Shown here piece by piece: positions 42,952-56,246 of a DNA stretch of 64,000 nt. The DNA is from Sphingopyxis fribergensis (lineage in GTDB: Bacteria > Pseudomonadota > Alphaproteobacteria > Sphingomonadales > Sphingomonadaceae): the NCBI RefSeq assembly GCF_000803645.1, contig NZ_CP009122.1, forward strand, positions 534,501 to 598,500, read 5' to 3'. Both the position numbers and the translations under genes were made by a program. The notes under the pieces are model-generated. The model did not search any database. It was given only the letters and a program-made list of their open reading frames with translations, and was not told the origin of the DNA. Each line of letters starts with the position of its first letter. Positions within the stretch are counted from its first letter, which is position 1.

Positions 42952-44568
42952 ATGGCAGAATTTGCCGTTTATAACAAGGGTCGTAGATCTCTAAAAAGTG
43001 CTACGTCGATATTTGCTATATCAATATCTATTTCACTTTCGCATTCCGTATTCGCTCAAACACCAAATAATGAGCAATTGTTCCAGATGCTCAAAGACCT
43101 TGAGCGACGGCAGGAAATATTGAGTTCCGAACTGCGACTGGCGAAAGAAGAGGCGACGAAGGCCAAGGCCGAACTTGCTGATTTGCAGTCGAGGTCGGGC
43201 GCGACGTCGCCACGCGAGACCTCCCACCCCGACGCCCCCACCGTGGCGAGTTGGGCAAAGGTCGAAGCGGCGCCGGTCGTTGCGGCGGTTTCCGCTCCCA
43301 ATTTTCGTCTGGGCGTTGGCGGCGGGCACAATGATGGCACGAGCACCGGATTGGGTTTCGCCGATGCCTCGATCGCCTTGCCGCTCGGCGACGATCTGGG
43401 GGCGCAGGTCGACCTGATCGGGGGTATCGCCGGCAGCAGTAGCTTTGTCGGCGCCGCAACGCACTTGTTCCACCGCGACCCTGATCGCGGCGCCGTCGGC
43501 GTATATGCCAGTTTCCTGCACGGCACCGGAAACTATCTCGGAAAGAATGGAGTGGTTGCGGGGGCGCAAGCCGTCAAGGCCGGCGTCGAGGGGCAGCTCT
43601 ATCTTGACCAATTCACCTTGCAGGGCATCGTCGGCGGGCAGTGGGATAGTCTTGAGCGGAACACCGGTCTGTTCTTCGACGGTCGCGTCGCCTGGTATGC
43701 CGATGATAATTTGAAGCTGAACATCGGCTATGCCCATGACGACGGCTTTACGAAACGGCGCGAATTGGTCGGGGGCATCGATTATAATATTCCGTTCGGG
43801 AACGGCACCGCGGCACAGATGTTCGGCGAAGCGGGTTATGACATCGAGCGCGACCAGGGTGTGAGCTTCCTGCTCGGCTTGCGGTTCGCCTTTGGCAGCG
43901 GAAACAAGCCGCTGGTGCGGCGCGACCGCGAAGACAATCTGCCGACCTATTTGCGTTGGGATGCCGCGAATATGCCCGATGCGACGCGCAAGCTGCCGTC
44001 CGGACCTCCGGGCGCTCCGGGGAGCGACGGCCCGACGGGGCCAGACGGCCCTGCCGGACCACCAGGCACGCCGGGGACCGATGGGCCGAGCGGGCCTCCG
44101 GGTACGCCGGGCGCGCCGGGGACCGATGGGCCAAGCGGACCTCCGGGTACGCCGGGCGCGCCGGGGACCGATGGGCCAAGCGGACCTCCGGGTACGCCGG
44201 GCGCGCCGGGGACCGATGGGCCGAGCGGGCCTCCGGGTACGCCGGGAGCGCCGGGGACCGATGGGCCGAGCGGGCCTCCGGGTACGCCGGGCGCGCCGGG
44301 GACCGATGGGCCAAGCGGACCTCCGGGTACACCGGGCGCGCCGGGGACCGATGGGCCAAGCGGACCTCCGGGTACACCGGGCGCGCCGGGGTCCGATGGA
44401 CCGAGCGGGCCTCCGGGAGCGCCGGGCACGCCGGGGAATGACGGACCGAGCGGGCCTCCGGGCGTGCCGGGGAACGATGGCCCAAGCGGGCCGCCGGGAC
44501 CTCCGGGGAACGACGGACCCCCGGGTTTCCCGGGGGCTCCGGGACCTCCAGGCCCTCCGGGAGCATAG
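42952..44568 (+). CDS. Collagen-like outer-membrane-type protein
   Basis: 538 residues. Signal-like head [20 protein letters not shown], a short coiled coil ([20 protein letters not shown]), then residues about 115-325 with alternating beta strands and glycine/aromatic ends ([34 protein letters not shown]), like a small barrel. From about residue 350 to the end every third residue is Gly: some 60 Gly-X-Y triplets, including seven near-identical [15 protein letters not shown] units. Three of five triplets carry Pro in the Y position. It precedes a prolyl hydroxylase-like gene. Such proteins form triple helices. Confidence 0.8.
   Translation: MAEFAVYNKGRRSLKSATSIFAISISISLSHSVFAQTPNNEQLFQMLKDLERRQEILSSELRLAKEEATKAKAELADLQSRSGATSPRETSHPDAPTVASWAKVEAAPVVAAVSAPNFRLGVGGGHNDGTSTGLGFADASIALPLGDDLGAQVDLIGGIAGSSSFVGAATHLFHRDPDRGAVGVYASFLHGTGNYLGKNGVVAGAQAVKAGVEGQLYLDQFTLQGIVGGQWDSLERNTGLFFDGRVAWYADDNLKLNIGYAHDDGFTKRRELVGGIDYNIPFGNGTAAQMFGEAGYDIERDQGVSFLLGLRFAFGSGNKPLVRRDREDNLPTYLRWDAANMPDATRKLPSGPPGAPGSDGPTGPDGPAGPPGTPGTDGPSGPPGTPGAPGTDGPSGPPGTPGAPGTDGPSGPPGTPGAPGTDGPSGPPGTPGAPGTDGPSGPPGTPGAPGTDGPSGPPGTPGAPGTDGPSGPPGTPGAPGSDGPSGPPGAPGTPGNDGPSGPPGVPGNDGPSGPPGPPGNDGPPGFPGAPGPPGPPGA
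44073..44420 (+). repeat. 45-base tandem repeats encoding collagen units
   Basis: Seven near-identical 45-base units (GGGACCGATGGGCCGAGCGG and on), differing mainly at third positions, encode the 15-residue collagen unit; a diverged eighth follows. Near-identity suggests recent expansion or gene conversion. Confidence 0.85.
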
Positions 44569-44710
44569 CGTATTCTGAGATTTTATGGTGGTCCGGCGGG
44601 TCGGTTCTCGCTGCCTCATCGGAACATTCAGGTCGGTCGTCATGGGAATGCCCATGGCGGCCGATTGCCATCGTTAAGCAATGCAAATCATGACGGGGGA
44701 AAAGCGATCA

Positions 44711-45271
44711 ATGAAGAATATATGGGAAGTCTGGACCTCTGCTCTCAGTCTTGAAGAATGTGACGACATCATCGCAAAAGCTGAAGCCTATCCCGTCAAG
44801 ACGGCTACGGTTGGCTTCGAACAGAGCAACCGCGTGGACGAGAAATTACGCGAATCGTCGGTCCGATGGTTGCCCCCGCATCGCGAACCCGCGCTGGTTC
44901 AGCGCATCATGGGTTTCGTCAGATCGTCGAACAGGACAAATTTCGGGTTCGACATCGTCGAGCCGTTCGACATTCAATTTACCGAATATCATGGCAGCCG
45001 GAACGGAAAATACGACTGGCATCATGATGTCCGCCTGACGAGCAGCGCGCCCTATGATCGCAAGCTGTCGGTGGTGATTCAGCTGTCACACCGCGACGAT
45101 TATGAAGGCGGTGAATTCGAATTTTCCACGGTGGCGCACCCGGGCACGGTGTTCGAGCCGCGCGGCAGCATGCTGATCTTTCCTTCCTTTCTACAGCACC
45201 GTGTGTTGCCCGTTACCAAAGGCACGCGACACAGTCTGGTGACCTGGATCGAGGGCCCGCAATGGCGCTGA
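44711..45271 (+). CDS. Prolyl 4-hydroxylase-like 2OG-Fe(II) oxygenase
   Basis: 186 residues from ATG 44711, chosen for the GGGGGAAAAG site ahead; earlier starts at 44681 and 44690 are possible. The iron triad is visible: YDWHHDV with His104 and Asp106, and distal His163 in LQHRVLPVTKGTRHSL, with Arg173 to bind 2-oxoglutarate. SVVIQLSHRDDYEGGEFEF is the classical strand pair of P4H/PKHD folds. No signal sequence is seen, so it would act in the cytoplasm before export. Its neighbour rich in X-Pro-Gly is a natural candidate substrate. Confidence 0.85.
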   Translation: MKNIWEVWTSALSLEECDDIIAKAEAYPVKTATVGFEQSNRVDEKLRESSVRWLPPHREPALVQRIMGFVRSSNRTNFGFDIVEPFDIQFTEYHGSRNGKYDWHHDVRLTSSAPYDRKLSVVIQLSHRDDYEGGEFEFSTVAHPGTVFEPRGSMLIFPSFLQHRVLPVTKGTRHSLVTWIEGPQWR

Positions 45272-45281
45272 CCCCGGCGCC

Positions 45282-45570
45282 GTGCTGATGCCCGACAACC
45301 CCGAAGCGCGCGCTTTTCAGGAAGCGGTTGGCTATGCCGATGCAGTCATCGCGGGCGACACCGTCTATCTGTCGGGCGTAGTCGCGGGGCCGGCGGGCGA
45401 GGGCGCGGCGGGGCTCGACGCGGGCTATGAGCGCGCCTTCAAACATATCGCCGCGACGCTGTCGCGCGGGGGCTAGCTGAGACGATGTCGTCGATATCAC
45501 GCGGTTTCACACCGATCTGGCCGCGCATATCCACGGTTTTGCGGCGGCCCGGCAAATAGGGCGCGTCGGG
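45282..45570 (+). pseudogene. Broken RidA-like gene
   Basis: The first part reads NPEARAFQEAVGYADAVIAG, GDTVYLSGVVAGPAG and AFKHIAATLSRGG then stops. In another frame directly after, with a TGA where Trp is expected, the sequence continues as DDVVDITRFHTDLAAHIHGF, as a RidA/YjgF protein should. It then ends without the usual C-terminal third. Two lesions and truncation mark it as a relic. Confidence 0.7.
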
Positions 45571-45571
45571 A

Positions 45572-46750
45572 TTAGGCTCCGGCGGCGAGGCGAACGGGTT
45601 TGGGGGTGAAGGTGCGGACGCGGTTGCGCCCCGTACGCTTGGCTTCGTAGAGCGCCTGGTCGGCCTCTTGCATCAATGCCGAGAGCGTCGCGCCGGGGGC
45701 GCCGATGGCAAGGCCGATGCTGGTCGTCGGGCAGAGATTGGCGGGGATGCGGTCGGCGCACGCGGCTTGCAGGCCGGTGCGGACCGCCTCGGCGATCTGG
45801 CGTGCGGCCTCGATGCTCGCGCCGGGGACGAGCAGCGCGAATTCCTCGCCGCCGATGCGCCCCGCGATCATATGGGCGGGACCGATGCGGCGGACATGCG
45901 CGCCGAACGCGGCGATGATCGCGTCGCCGACCGCATGGCCGTGAGTGTCGTTGATCGACTTGAACCGGTCGAGGTCGGCGACGAGCAGCGCGACGGGGCG
46001 CGCTTCACTCTGGGCGCGGCGGAGCGCGGCGTCCGCCTGCGCCTCGAACCCTCGGCGGTTGAGCAGGCCCGAGAGATCGTCGCCGTCGGCTTCGCGGCGG
46101 AGCTCGGCAATCTGGTCGAGCGCGACCGCGACCATCAGGCTGATCGCCGCGACGATCGACACCATCGCCTGCGTGAACTGGACGGTGGTCCAGTAGACCG
46201 ACTGCTGGAAGCCGATATAATCGTCGAAGCCGCCGCCAAGCGATAGCAGCACGACGGGGCGGACGATGAGGTTGAGCGCCGAGAATAGCGCGACCCAGAA
46301 CAGCACACGGTCGATAAGATGGCGTTTTTCGATCGGCCAGAGCGCGACGACGACCATCGCGGCGATGATTCCCGCGCCGATGCTGATGGTGAGGATGCGT
46401 GCGGCGATGCTGGGGTGGCCGAGCAGGAACCAGAGGAAGGCGGCGATCGAGATCGCCGCGGTGACGCTCATCGCGCGCCACGGGACGGGACGATCATAGC
46501 GTTTGATGATCGCCGCCGCGAACAACATGCCGGTGGCGAGGAAGCCCATATTGGCGGGCAGGCGCTGCAGTTCCATCGGCAGCACCGGGCCGACGTCGAG
46601 GATCAGGAAAGCGATGGCCGACGCGGTATAGGCGGCGGCGGCGTAGGCGACATAACGCTCGCGGCGGTTCAGCCAGAGCAGTAGAAAGGCCGTGGCGAAC
46701 AAAAGGCCGATGCCCGGATTGAGCAATTGGATGAAAAATTGTCCGTTCAA
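45572..46750 (-). CDS. Diguanylate cyclase (GGDEF), membrane-bound
   Basis: 392 residues. Six or more membrane helices in the first 200 residues (GIGLLFATAFLLLWL, AILTISIGAGIIAAMVVVAL) form an MASE-type sensor. The GGDEF domain has DLDRFKSINDTHGHAVGDAI and the active site RIGGEEFALLVPG (GGEEF, functional variant). No RxxD inhibitory site is obvious five residues before it. It makes cyclic di-GMP; sphingomonads use this for attachment and motility. A PilZ protein lies 10 kb away. Confidence 0.9.
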   Translation of the reverse strand: MNGQFFIQLLNPGIGLLFATAFLLLWLNRRERYVAYAAAAYTASAIAFLILDVGPVLPMELQRLPANMGFLATGMLFAAAIIKRYDRPVPWRAMSVTAAISIAAFLWFLLGHPSIAARILTISIGAGIIAAMVVVALWPIEKRHLIDRVLFWVALFSALNLIVRPVVLLSLGGGFDDYIGFQQSVYWTTVQFTQAMVSIVAAISLMVAVALDQIAELRREADGDDLSGLLNRRGFEAQADAALRRAQSEARPVALLVADLDRFKSINDTHGHAVGDAIIAAFGAHVRRIGPAHMIAGRIGGEEFALLVPGASIEAARQIAEAVRTGLQAACADRIPANLCPTTSIGLAIGAPGATLSALMQEADQALYEAKRTGRNRVRTFTPKPVRLAAGA

Positions 46751-46839
46751 ACTACCGCTTTCTGCCTCCGCCCCTTGGTAGCAGCCGATGGATAACGAGT
46801 TGTTACTTTTCCAGTAGTTAAGTCACGGTAGCGCGGCTT

Positions 46840-47844
46840 CTAGGTGGAGCCACGAACGACAAGGTGGACGGGAATGCGCGTGCCGCTGCGCGTGCGTTCG
46901 TCATCCTCCAGCGCCATCGCGACGAGCGCCTCGCCTGCGGCGTCGAGGTCGGGTTCGAGCGTGGTGAGCGCGGGGTCGGCGAGGGTGCCCGCGCGGATAC
47001 CGTCGAAGCCGATCAGCGCGATATCCTCGGGCACGCGGCGCCCGGCGTCCTTGAGCCCCTGCAAGACGCCGAGCGCGAGCATGTCGCTGGCGGCGAAGAT
47101 CGCGTCGGTGTCGGGATGCGCCTCGAGCAGCGCCTGCACCGCGGCGACGCCCTGCGCGTGGCGGTCGGCGGCGGCGGGTGGTTCGGCGACGATTGCGGTG
47201 AGGCCGTGCGCGGCGAGCGCGGCGGAGAAGCCGTCGCGGCGCTCGTCGAACTGGCGCTGCGGCGACTGCTGCGGTCCGACAAAGGCGATGCGGCGGCGGC
47301 CGTCACGCACGAAATGTTCGGCGGCGAGCTGGCCGCCGATGTCATTCTCGCTGCGCATCCAGTGGAAGGGGCTGCCCGGGCTGCCCCAGCAGACGAAGTC
47401 GAGGCCGGAGGCCTGCGCCTGCGCGAAATAGTCCCATGCCGGGCGGTTGCTGGTGGTGCCGATGACGATCATCGCGTCGGCGAGCCCCGAGGCGACGAAA
47501 TCGGCGCGGAAATTGTCGGGATTTTCCTGAAAGCTGACGAGCAGGTTGAACCCGCGCGCCGAGGTTGCGGCGGCGATGCTGCCGAGCAGCGCGAAATAGA
47601 AAGGGTTGATCGCGCTGCGGTCCTCGCCGGGACGGCAGATGGTGACGAGCGCGATCGTCTCGCTGCTTTTCAGGCGCAGCGACGAGGCGTGGCGGTCGAC
47701 GACATAGCCCAGCTCGCGCGCCGCGGCAGAGACGCGCGCGCGCGTTTCGGCGTTGACGCCGGGGCTGTTGCGGAGCGCACGCGAGACGGTCGATTGCGAC
47801 ACGCCGGCGCGCTCGGCAACATCGAACGATGTGGGACGCAGCAT
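46840..47844 (-). CDS. LacI-family transcriptional regulator
   Basis: 334 residues from ATG 47844. HTH SFDVAERAGVSQSTVSRALR followed by hinge RVSAAARELGYVVDRHASSL, then a periplasmic-binding-type domain (FALLGSIAAATSARGFNLLV, RRRIAFVGPQQSPQRQF, TDAIFAASDMLALGVLQGL, EDIALIGFDGIRAGTLADPA). It is read in the same direction and just after the DUF2891/permease/oxoprolinase genes, so it probably responds to their substrate. Confidence 0.9.
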   Translation of the reverse strand: MLRPTSFDVAERAGVSQSTVSRALRNSPGVNAETRARVSAAARELGYVVDRHASSLRLKSSETIALVTICRPGEDRSAINPFYFALLGSIAAATSARGFNLLVSFQENPDNFRADFVASGLADAMIVIGTTSNRPAWDYFAQAQASGLDFVCWGSPGSPFHWMRSENDIGGQLAAEHFVRDGRRRIAFVGPQQSPQRQFDERRDGFSAALAAHGLTAIVAEPPAAADRHAQGVAAVQALLEAHPDTDAIFAASDMLALGVLQGLKDAGRRVPEDIALIGFDGIRAGTLADPALTTLEPDLDAAGEALVAMALEDDERTRSGTRIPVHLVVRGST

Positions 47845-47905
47845 CTTTCCGTTCACCTTCGGCTTCTCCCCCTCGCGCCGTCTCTCGCCGCGAGGGCGGG
47901 GGTTG

Positions 47906-48901
47906 TCAATCGGCGAGGCCGTCCAGGGCGAGGAGCGCGAAGCTCGCGAGCCAATGTTCGCCCATATAGTCGCCGGTGACATGCGGGAGCGCGGCGGCGA
48001 GGTGACGCTGCGCGGCGGCTTCGGCGACGGGCGTGACAGCGTGCGCGGGGCCGAGCGCCGACGCGATGGCGCGCCAGCTCCACGCGCGGCTGAGATTGAG
48101 CCCGTCGAGATGCGCGATCTTGCCGTCGCTGCGGTCGGAGACGTTGGCGGGGGTGAAGAGGGTGGCGGGCTGCTGATGTGCGACGCGGGGCAGGAAGGCG
48201 TCGAACCAGCCGGGGAAGTCGTCGGCAAGGACGGTCGCCATCAGATGCGCTTCGGTGAGTGCGGAGGAGAGGAATTCGTCGCCGCCGGGTTCCCATGCCT
48301 GGCAGTCGCGATCCTGAGCGAACCAATCGCGGGCATTGGTGTCGATCAATGTCACCAACGCCGGGTCGCGGGTTTCGGCCCAGTGGCGGGCGAGGACGAG
48401 CGCGAAGGCGATGTTGAAATGGGTGCCGACGCGCAGCGGATAGGTGAGTTTGGGCAGGAAGGCGCGGAAGCGCGCGGCAAAGGCCGCGGCGAGCGGTTCG
48501 AGCGCGGCGGCCCAGGGGGCGTCGTGCGCTTCGGTCTCGGCATGGAGCGCGAGGAGCCACGCCCAGCCATAGGGGCGCTCGAAGGCGGCCGAATAGGGGC
48601 GATCGAGGAAGGCGCGTTCGCCCATGACCTTTTCGGGGACGAGCATCGCGTCGGCGCGCGCGCGGATTTCGGCGGCGATGGGGAGGTCGGGGAAGCGGCG
48701 GGCGAGCCGGAGGAGCTGCCACCAGCCATGGACGCAGCTGTGCCAGTCGAAGCTGCCGTGAAAGATCGGGTGATGCTCGCGCGGCGGTTTCGCATCTTCG
48801 GGGCCGGTGAGGACGAGGTCCATCTTGTACGGATATTCGCGGCCGAGGTGCGCGAGGGTCGCGGTCGCGAAGCGGACGGCGTGGTCGGGGGTCAATTCCA
48901 T
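47906..48901 (-). CDS. DUF2891 family protein
   Basis: 331 residues from ATG 48901. Matches DUF2891: HPIFHGSFDWHSCVHGWWQL, DRPYGWAWLLALHAE-like segments (FERPYGWAWLLALHAETEAH), HFNIAFALVLARHWAE, and CQAWEPGGDEFLSSALTEAH. The fold is predicted alpha/alpha toroid, as in glycosidase-like proteins; its substrate is unknown. The DUF2891-DUF979-DUF969 arrangement recurs in bacteria beside oxoprolinase genes. Confidence 0.85.
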   Translation of the reverse strand: MELTPDHAVRFATATLAHLGREYPYKMDLVLTGPEDAKPPREHHPIFHGSFDWHSCVHGWWQLLRLARRFPDLPIAAEIRARADAMLVPEKVMGERAFLDRPYSAAFERPYGWAWLLALHAETEAHDAPWAAALEPLAAAFAARFRAFLPKLTYPLRVGTHFNIAFALVLARHWAETRDPALVTLIDTNARDWFAQDRDCQAWEPGGDEFLSSALTEAHLMATVLADDFPGWFDAFLPRVAHQQPATLFTPANVSDRSDGKIAHLDGLNLSRAWSWRAIASALGPAHAVTPVAEAAAQRHLAAALPHVTGDYMGEHWLASFALLALDGLAD

Positions 48902-48914
48902 GCAACCTCCATAT

Positions 48915-48994
48915 CCGTTCGCATCGAGCGAAGTCGAGATGCCCCGATGGAGCGCGCAATCGATGGGTGTCTCGACTTCGCTCCACACGAACGG
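48915..48994. repeat. REP-like inverted repeat pair
   Basis: Left arm (48915-48939) begins CCGTTCG and ends GAGCGAAGTCGAGA; right arm (48970-48994) begins TCTCGACTTCGCTC and ends CGAACGG. They pair with a short interior mismatch. Typical of sphingomonad intergenic REP doublets. Confidence 0.75.
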
Positions 48995-49009
48995 GATTAA
49001 AGGACGGTG

Positions 49010-49948
49010 TTAGAAGGCGAACAGCCAGATGAAGAGGATGTTCACCGCGAGCAACGGCAGCGCGGTGCCGACCTGCGCCTTGATCACGCCATAGGGGTTT
49101 TTGAGTTCGAGCAAGGCGGCGGGGACGAGGTTGAAGTTCGCTGCCATCGGGGTCATCAGCGTGCCGCAGAAGCCCGCGAGCATGCCGATCGCCGCGACCA
49201 CTGCGGGATCGCCGCCATATTGTTTGATGAGCAGCGGCATGCCGATCGCGGCGAGCATCACGGGGAAGGCCGCGAAGGCGTTGCCCATCACGATCGTGAA
49301 CAGCGCCATGCCGAGCCCGAAGGCGAGCACGGCGCCGAACAGGCTGCCCTGCGGGATCGCGGTGCCGATAAGATCGCCGACGACTTCGCCCACGTCGGCG
49401 AGCGCGAAGACGGCGCCGAGGCTGGCGAGCATCTGCGGCAGGATCGCCGCCCAGCCGACGGCGTCGAGCAGGCGGCGGCCCTGCTGGAGTGGGAGCAAAG
49501 GCGGGGGTTTGAGGCGCGCCATGCCGACACCAAGCGCGATCAGCACGCCGAGCGCGAGCGAGATGAGCGTCGCCTGCTTGGGATCGGCGAGGCCGGGAAT
49601 CCATTTGAACAGGAAGGTGCCCGCGAGCGCGACCGCAGGGATGATCAGCGCGACGAGGAGCAGGAAGGGGCCGTGTTTTGCGGCGCGTTCAGCTTGCACG
49701 TCGGGCGCGACGTCGCCTCCGGGGGCGCGGCCGATCTGGCCGGTGCCCGCGATGGCGACGAGCGCGAGGACGAGGCAGCCGTTGCCGAAGTCGCCGAGAT
49801 AATCCCCGGCGAGCATCGAGAGTGCGAGCAGGCCCCAGAAGGCGGCGTTGCCGAAGCGTTTGGGGTTGCCGCGGTCGGCGAGGCCGAGGACGGCGAACAA
49901 CGCGAAGGTGAGCCCCGTGAGGACATAGACGAAGCCGAGCGTGATCAT
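49010..49948 (-). CDS. DUF979 membrane protein (permease component)
   Basis: 312 residues, about nine membrane helices. Visible: LLALSMLAGDYLGDFGNGCL, FLLLVALIIPAVALAGTFLF, and the conserved TIVMGNAFAAFPVMLAAIGM and GFCGTLMTPMAANFNLVPAA. DUF979 always pairs with DUF969 and is thought to form a transporter. The start codon overlaps the stop of the DUF969 gene. Confidence 0.85.
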   Translation of the reverse strand: MITLGFVYVLTGLTFALFAVLGLADRGNPKRFGNAAFWGLLALSMLAGDYLGDFGNGCLVLALVAIAGTGQIGRAPGGDVAPDVQAERAAKHGPFLLLVALIIPAVALAGTFLFKWIPGLADPKQATLISLALGVLIALGVGMARLKPPPLLPLQQGRRLLDAVGWAAILPQMLASLGAVFALADVGEVVGDLIGTAIPQGSLFGAVLAFGLGMALFTIVMGNAFAAFPVMLAAIGMPLLIKQYGGDPAVVAAIGMLAGFCGTLMTPMAANFNLVPAALLELKNPYGVIKAQVGTALPLLAVNILFIWLFAF

Positions 49949-50616
49949 GCGCCGACCGCCTTCTTCGTCATGCGCTGTTCGAGGCGGCGGAGGCGGAAGC
50001 CGTGGATCAGGAAGGCGGCGATCGCGGTCGGGATCGCCCAGAGCGAGAAGTGCAAGGGCTCGATCTGGTAGCCATAGCCGTCGAGCACGCCCTTCATCAG
50101 CAGGATCGAACCGATGGCGAGAAAGATATCCTCGCCGAAGAAGAGACCGACATTGTCTGTCGCGGCGGCGAAGGCTTTGACCTCTTCGCGCTGGTCGTCG
50201 GTGAGCGCGTCATTCTTTGCCTCGGCCGCGGCTTCGGCCATCGGGGCGACGAGCGGGCGGACGGTCTGGGGATGCCCCGCGACCGAGGTCAGCCCGACCG
50301 CCGCCATCGCCTGGCGGAGCAGCAGGTAGGAGGTGAGCAGGCGCCCGAGCGTCGCGCCCTTCATGCGGCCGATCAAGGTGCGGGCATGCTGTTGCAAGCC
50401 GTAAGCTTCAAGCAGGCCGATGACGGGGAGGACGATCCAGACGATGCTGACATAGCGCGTGTCGTTGAACGCCTTGCCGAAGGCGGCGACGATCGCGGTG
50501 AGGTCGAGCCCCGCAGCGAGCCCGGTCGCGAGCGCCGAGGCCATGATCACGAGCAAAGGATTGAAGCGGAGCAGGAAGCCCGCGATGATGATGAGGATAC
50601 CGATCAGGACGAGCAT
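49945..50616 (-). CDS. DUF969 membrane protein (permease component)
   Basis: 223 residues. Helices LIGILIIIAGFLLRFNPLLV, VWIVLPVIGLLEAYGL, and the conserved AVGLTSVAGHPQTVRPLVAP and NVGLFFGEDIFLAIGSILLM. With DUF979 it likely forms a carboxylate or oxoproline uptake system feeding the enzyme encoded upstream. Confidence 0.85.
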   Translation of the reverse strand: MLVLIGILIIIAGFLLRFNPLLVIMASALATGLAAGLDLTAIVAAFGKAFNDTRYVSIVWIVLPVIGLLEAYGLQQHARTLIGRMKGATLGRLLTSYLLLRQAMAAVGLTSVAGHPQTVRPLVAPMAEAAAEAKNDALTDDQREEVKAFAAATDNVGLFFGEDIFLAIGSILLMKGVLDGYGYQIEPLHFSLWAIPTAIAAFLIHGFRLRRLEQRMTKKAVGA

Positions 50617-50618
50617 CT

Positions 50619-50816
50619 ATTTCCCTCCCCCTTGATGGGGGAGGCAGCGAGACTTGGCTGCTTGCTGCCTGGTCGCAGCGGTGGGGGTGTGGTTTTGGCC
50701 CGGGATGGTGGTGCGGGGACGCGCCTTCACCCTCATCCAACTTCGCCTAATCGCTGCGCGATAAGGCTGCGTATCCTTCTCCCATCGAGGGAGAAGGAGG
50801 GTTTGCGCCGCTGCCA
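50619..50816. repeat. REP-rich spacer between oxoprolinase and DUF969 genes
   Basis: The 200 bases hold two pairs of short inverted repeats: CCCTCCCCCTTGATGGGGGAG at one end and CCTTCTCCCATCGAGGGAGAAGG near the other, with GCAGCGGTGGGGGTG spacers. The same element type is found inside the oxoprolinase gene. No gene is seen. Confidence 0.6.
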
Positions 50817-54459
<3,643 letters not shown>

Positions 54460-54476
<17 letters not shown>

Positions 54477-56079
54477 TGTCCGGCCAGCGAATGACGATGG
54501 TGAGGCAGTTGTCAACCGCAGCGCGCTGCCAACTGCCCTTCAGTTGCCGCTCGATCAGGGTGCGGATGAACTGGGTGCCGAAGCTTTCGGTGTCGATGTG
54601 CGGGGTTTCGGGCAGGCCGCTTTCGATCCAGCTGAGTTCGATATCCTCGCCGACGCGGCGCCAGTCGACCGTGAGGTCGCCCTTGTCGGCGAGCGCGCCA
54701 TATTTGATGCTGTTGGTCACGAATTCGTGCACTGCGAGCGACAGCGCCTGCGCTCCCTCGTCGTCAAGGTGGACTTCGGGCCCCGCGATGCCGGCGAGTT
54801 GGTCGGCTGATACCCCCGCGAGTTCGAGCTCGCGGTGGACGATGCGGCGGAGTTCGACGCTATCCACGGCGCCGGTGACGAGCATCTGCTTGGCGTCGGA
54901 CAGCGCGCGCATGCGGCCGTCGAACTTGGTTTCAAATTCTTCGAGGCTTGTCGATTCACGCAGCGTGATGCGCGCGAGCGCGCCGATGCGGGCGAAGGCG
55001 TTCTTCATGCGGTGCGCCATCTCGCCGATCATCAGCTCGCGGTCTTCGGCATGGCGCGCCTTTTGTGCCGCGAGCGCCTGGAAGGCGGTGAGCCGCCGCC
55101 GCTGGACGCGGTGAAGCTGGGTCGCGAGCAGCGCGAGCGCGACGCCGAATAGGAAGATGGCGAGGGGGCGGCCTAAGCGTTCGAAGAAGCGGCCGTAGGA
55201 AAGGCGCATCGTCCAGACCCGGTCGGCGACGCGCAATTTCTGTTCCTGCGCGTCCCAGCCCATCTTGCCCCTGGAAAAGACCAGCGGCGCCGACGGCCCT
55301 TCGCCGGCATAGACTTCGATCCCGTCGATGCCTTTGAGCTGTGATCCGAGCACCGCGGTCATCATGTCCTGCGTCCGAAATGGCGCATAGACGAAGGCTT
55401 CGATGGGGCGCGCACCGGGCGCGCTCGCAAGCGTTTCGGGGTTGGTCCCGGCGCTTGCGCGCGCGTACACGGGAAGATAGATCAAAAATCCTAGCTGCTT
55501 GGCCGCCTCGCCCCTCTCCTGCACCAGCTGGACGATGCCGCTCGCCGCCGGTTGCCCGGTTTGCCAGGCGCGGCGCATCGCCTCCCGCCGCACTGGCTCG
55601 CTGTACATATCGAACCCCAGCGCGGCGTCACGGCGGGGCGTATAGGGTTCGACAAACACGATCGCGAAGCCGATCGGCTGGTCGGTCGCGGGCCAGATTT
55701 TGATATCCTTGCCGTAATTTTCGCGGAGCTTGGCCTCGAGCGCGGCGGGGGTGGCGGCGCGCATCGCCGCGGCGATGCCGACGCCCTCCATGCCGGGCGC
55801 GCGGATCTGCGGCTGGAGCGCACCGAGATAGGCGCGGATGCCGGGGCCGCTCGCGTCGCTGTCGGACTGATAGAGCGCGCGAACCGCTTCGAGCACGGCG
55901 ATATGGTCGCGCAGCCGGATATTGACCTGCGCCGCGACCTGCTCGGCCTGATCGGCCTCTTCGGACTGATTGTAGAGGAAGCTGCCGGCGGTGGCGGCTA
56001 TCGTTGCGAGCAGAATGACCAGCCCGACGAACCGGACCAGCAGCGCCAGCAGCCGATCTGCCCAAGTTGAAGGGCGCAT
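54460..56079 (-). CDS. CHASE-domain HWE histidine kinase
   Basis: 539 residues from ATG 56079 (AGGATG seven bases before); ATG 56139 would add 20. First helix LALLVRFVGLVILLATIAAT, a CHASE domain (RDHIAVLEAVRALYQSD, APGMEGVGIAAAMR), second helix PLAIFLFGVALALLAT, then HisKA_2/HWE core AEDRELMIGEMAHRMKNAFA with phospho-acceptor His, and an ATPase VHEFVTNSIKYGALAD. No receiver gene is next to it. Its end overlaps the oxoprolinase start by 17 bases, so the two may be co-transcribed. Confidence 0.85.
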
Positions 56080-56246
56080 TGATACATCCTGCCTGATGGC
56101 TGCCGTGGCAGCGCCCCCCTCTGCCGCCCGATGTTTCATGGCGGGCAGCCGATAGCAAGCATATTTCGTGCCGATACGGCCACGCCCAGCGGGTTGCGAT
56201 CCGCAACCTTTCGCCTATGCTGGTGCGAAATCAAGGGAGAATCAGG

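Noticed and set aside
44073..44420. CRISPR or satellite array
   Set aside because: Contiguous 45-base units encode regular Gly-X-Y triplets; no spacers.
43033..44655. 540-codon frame antisense to the collagen-like gene
   Set aside because: Product of the 45-base repeat read backwards (repeated [12 protein letters not shown] units).
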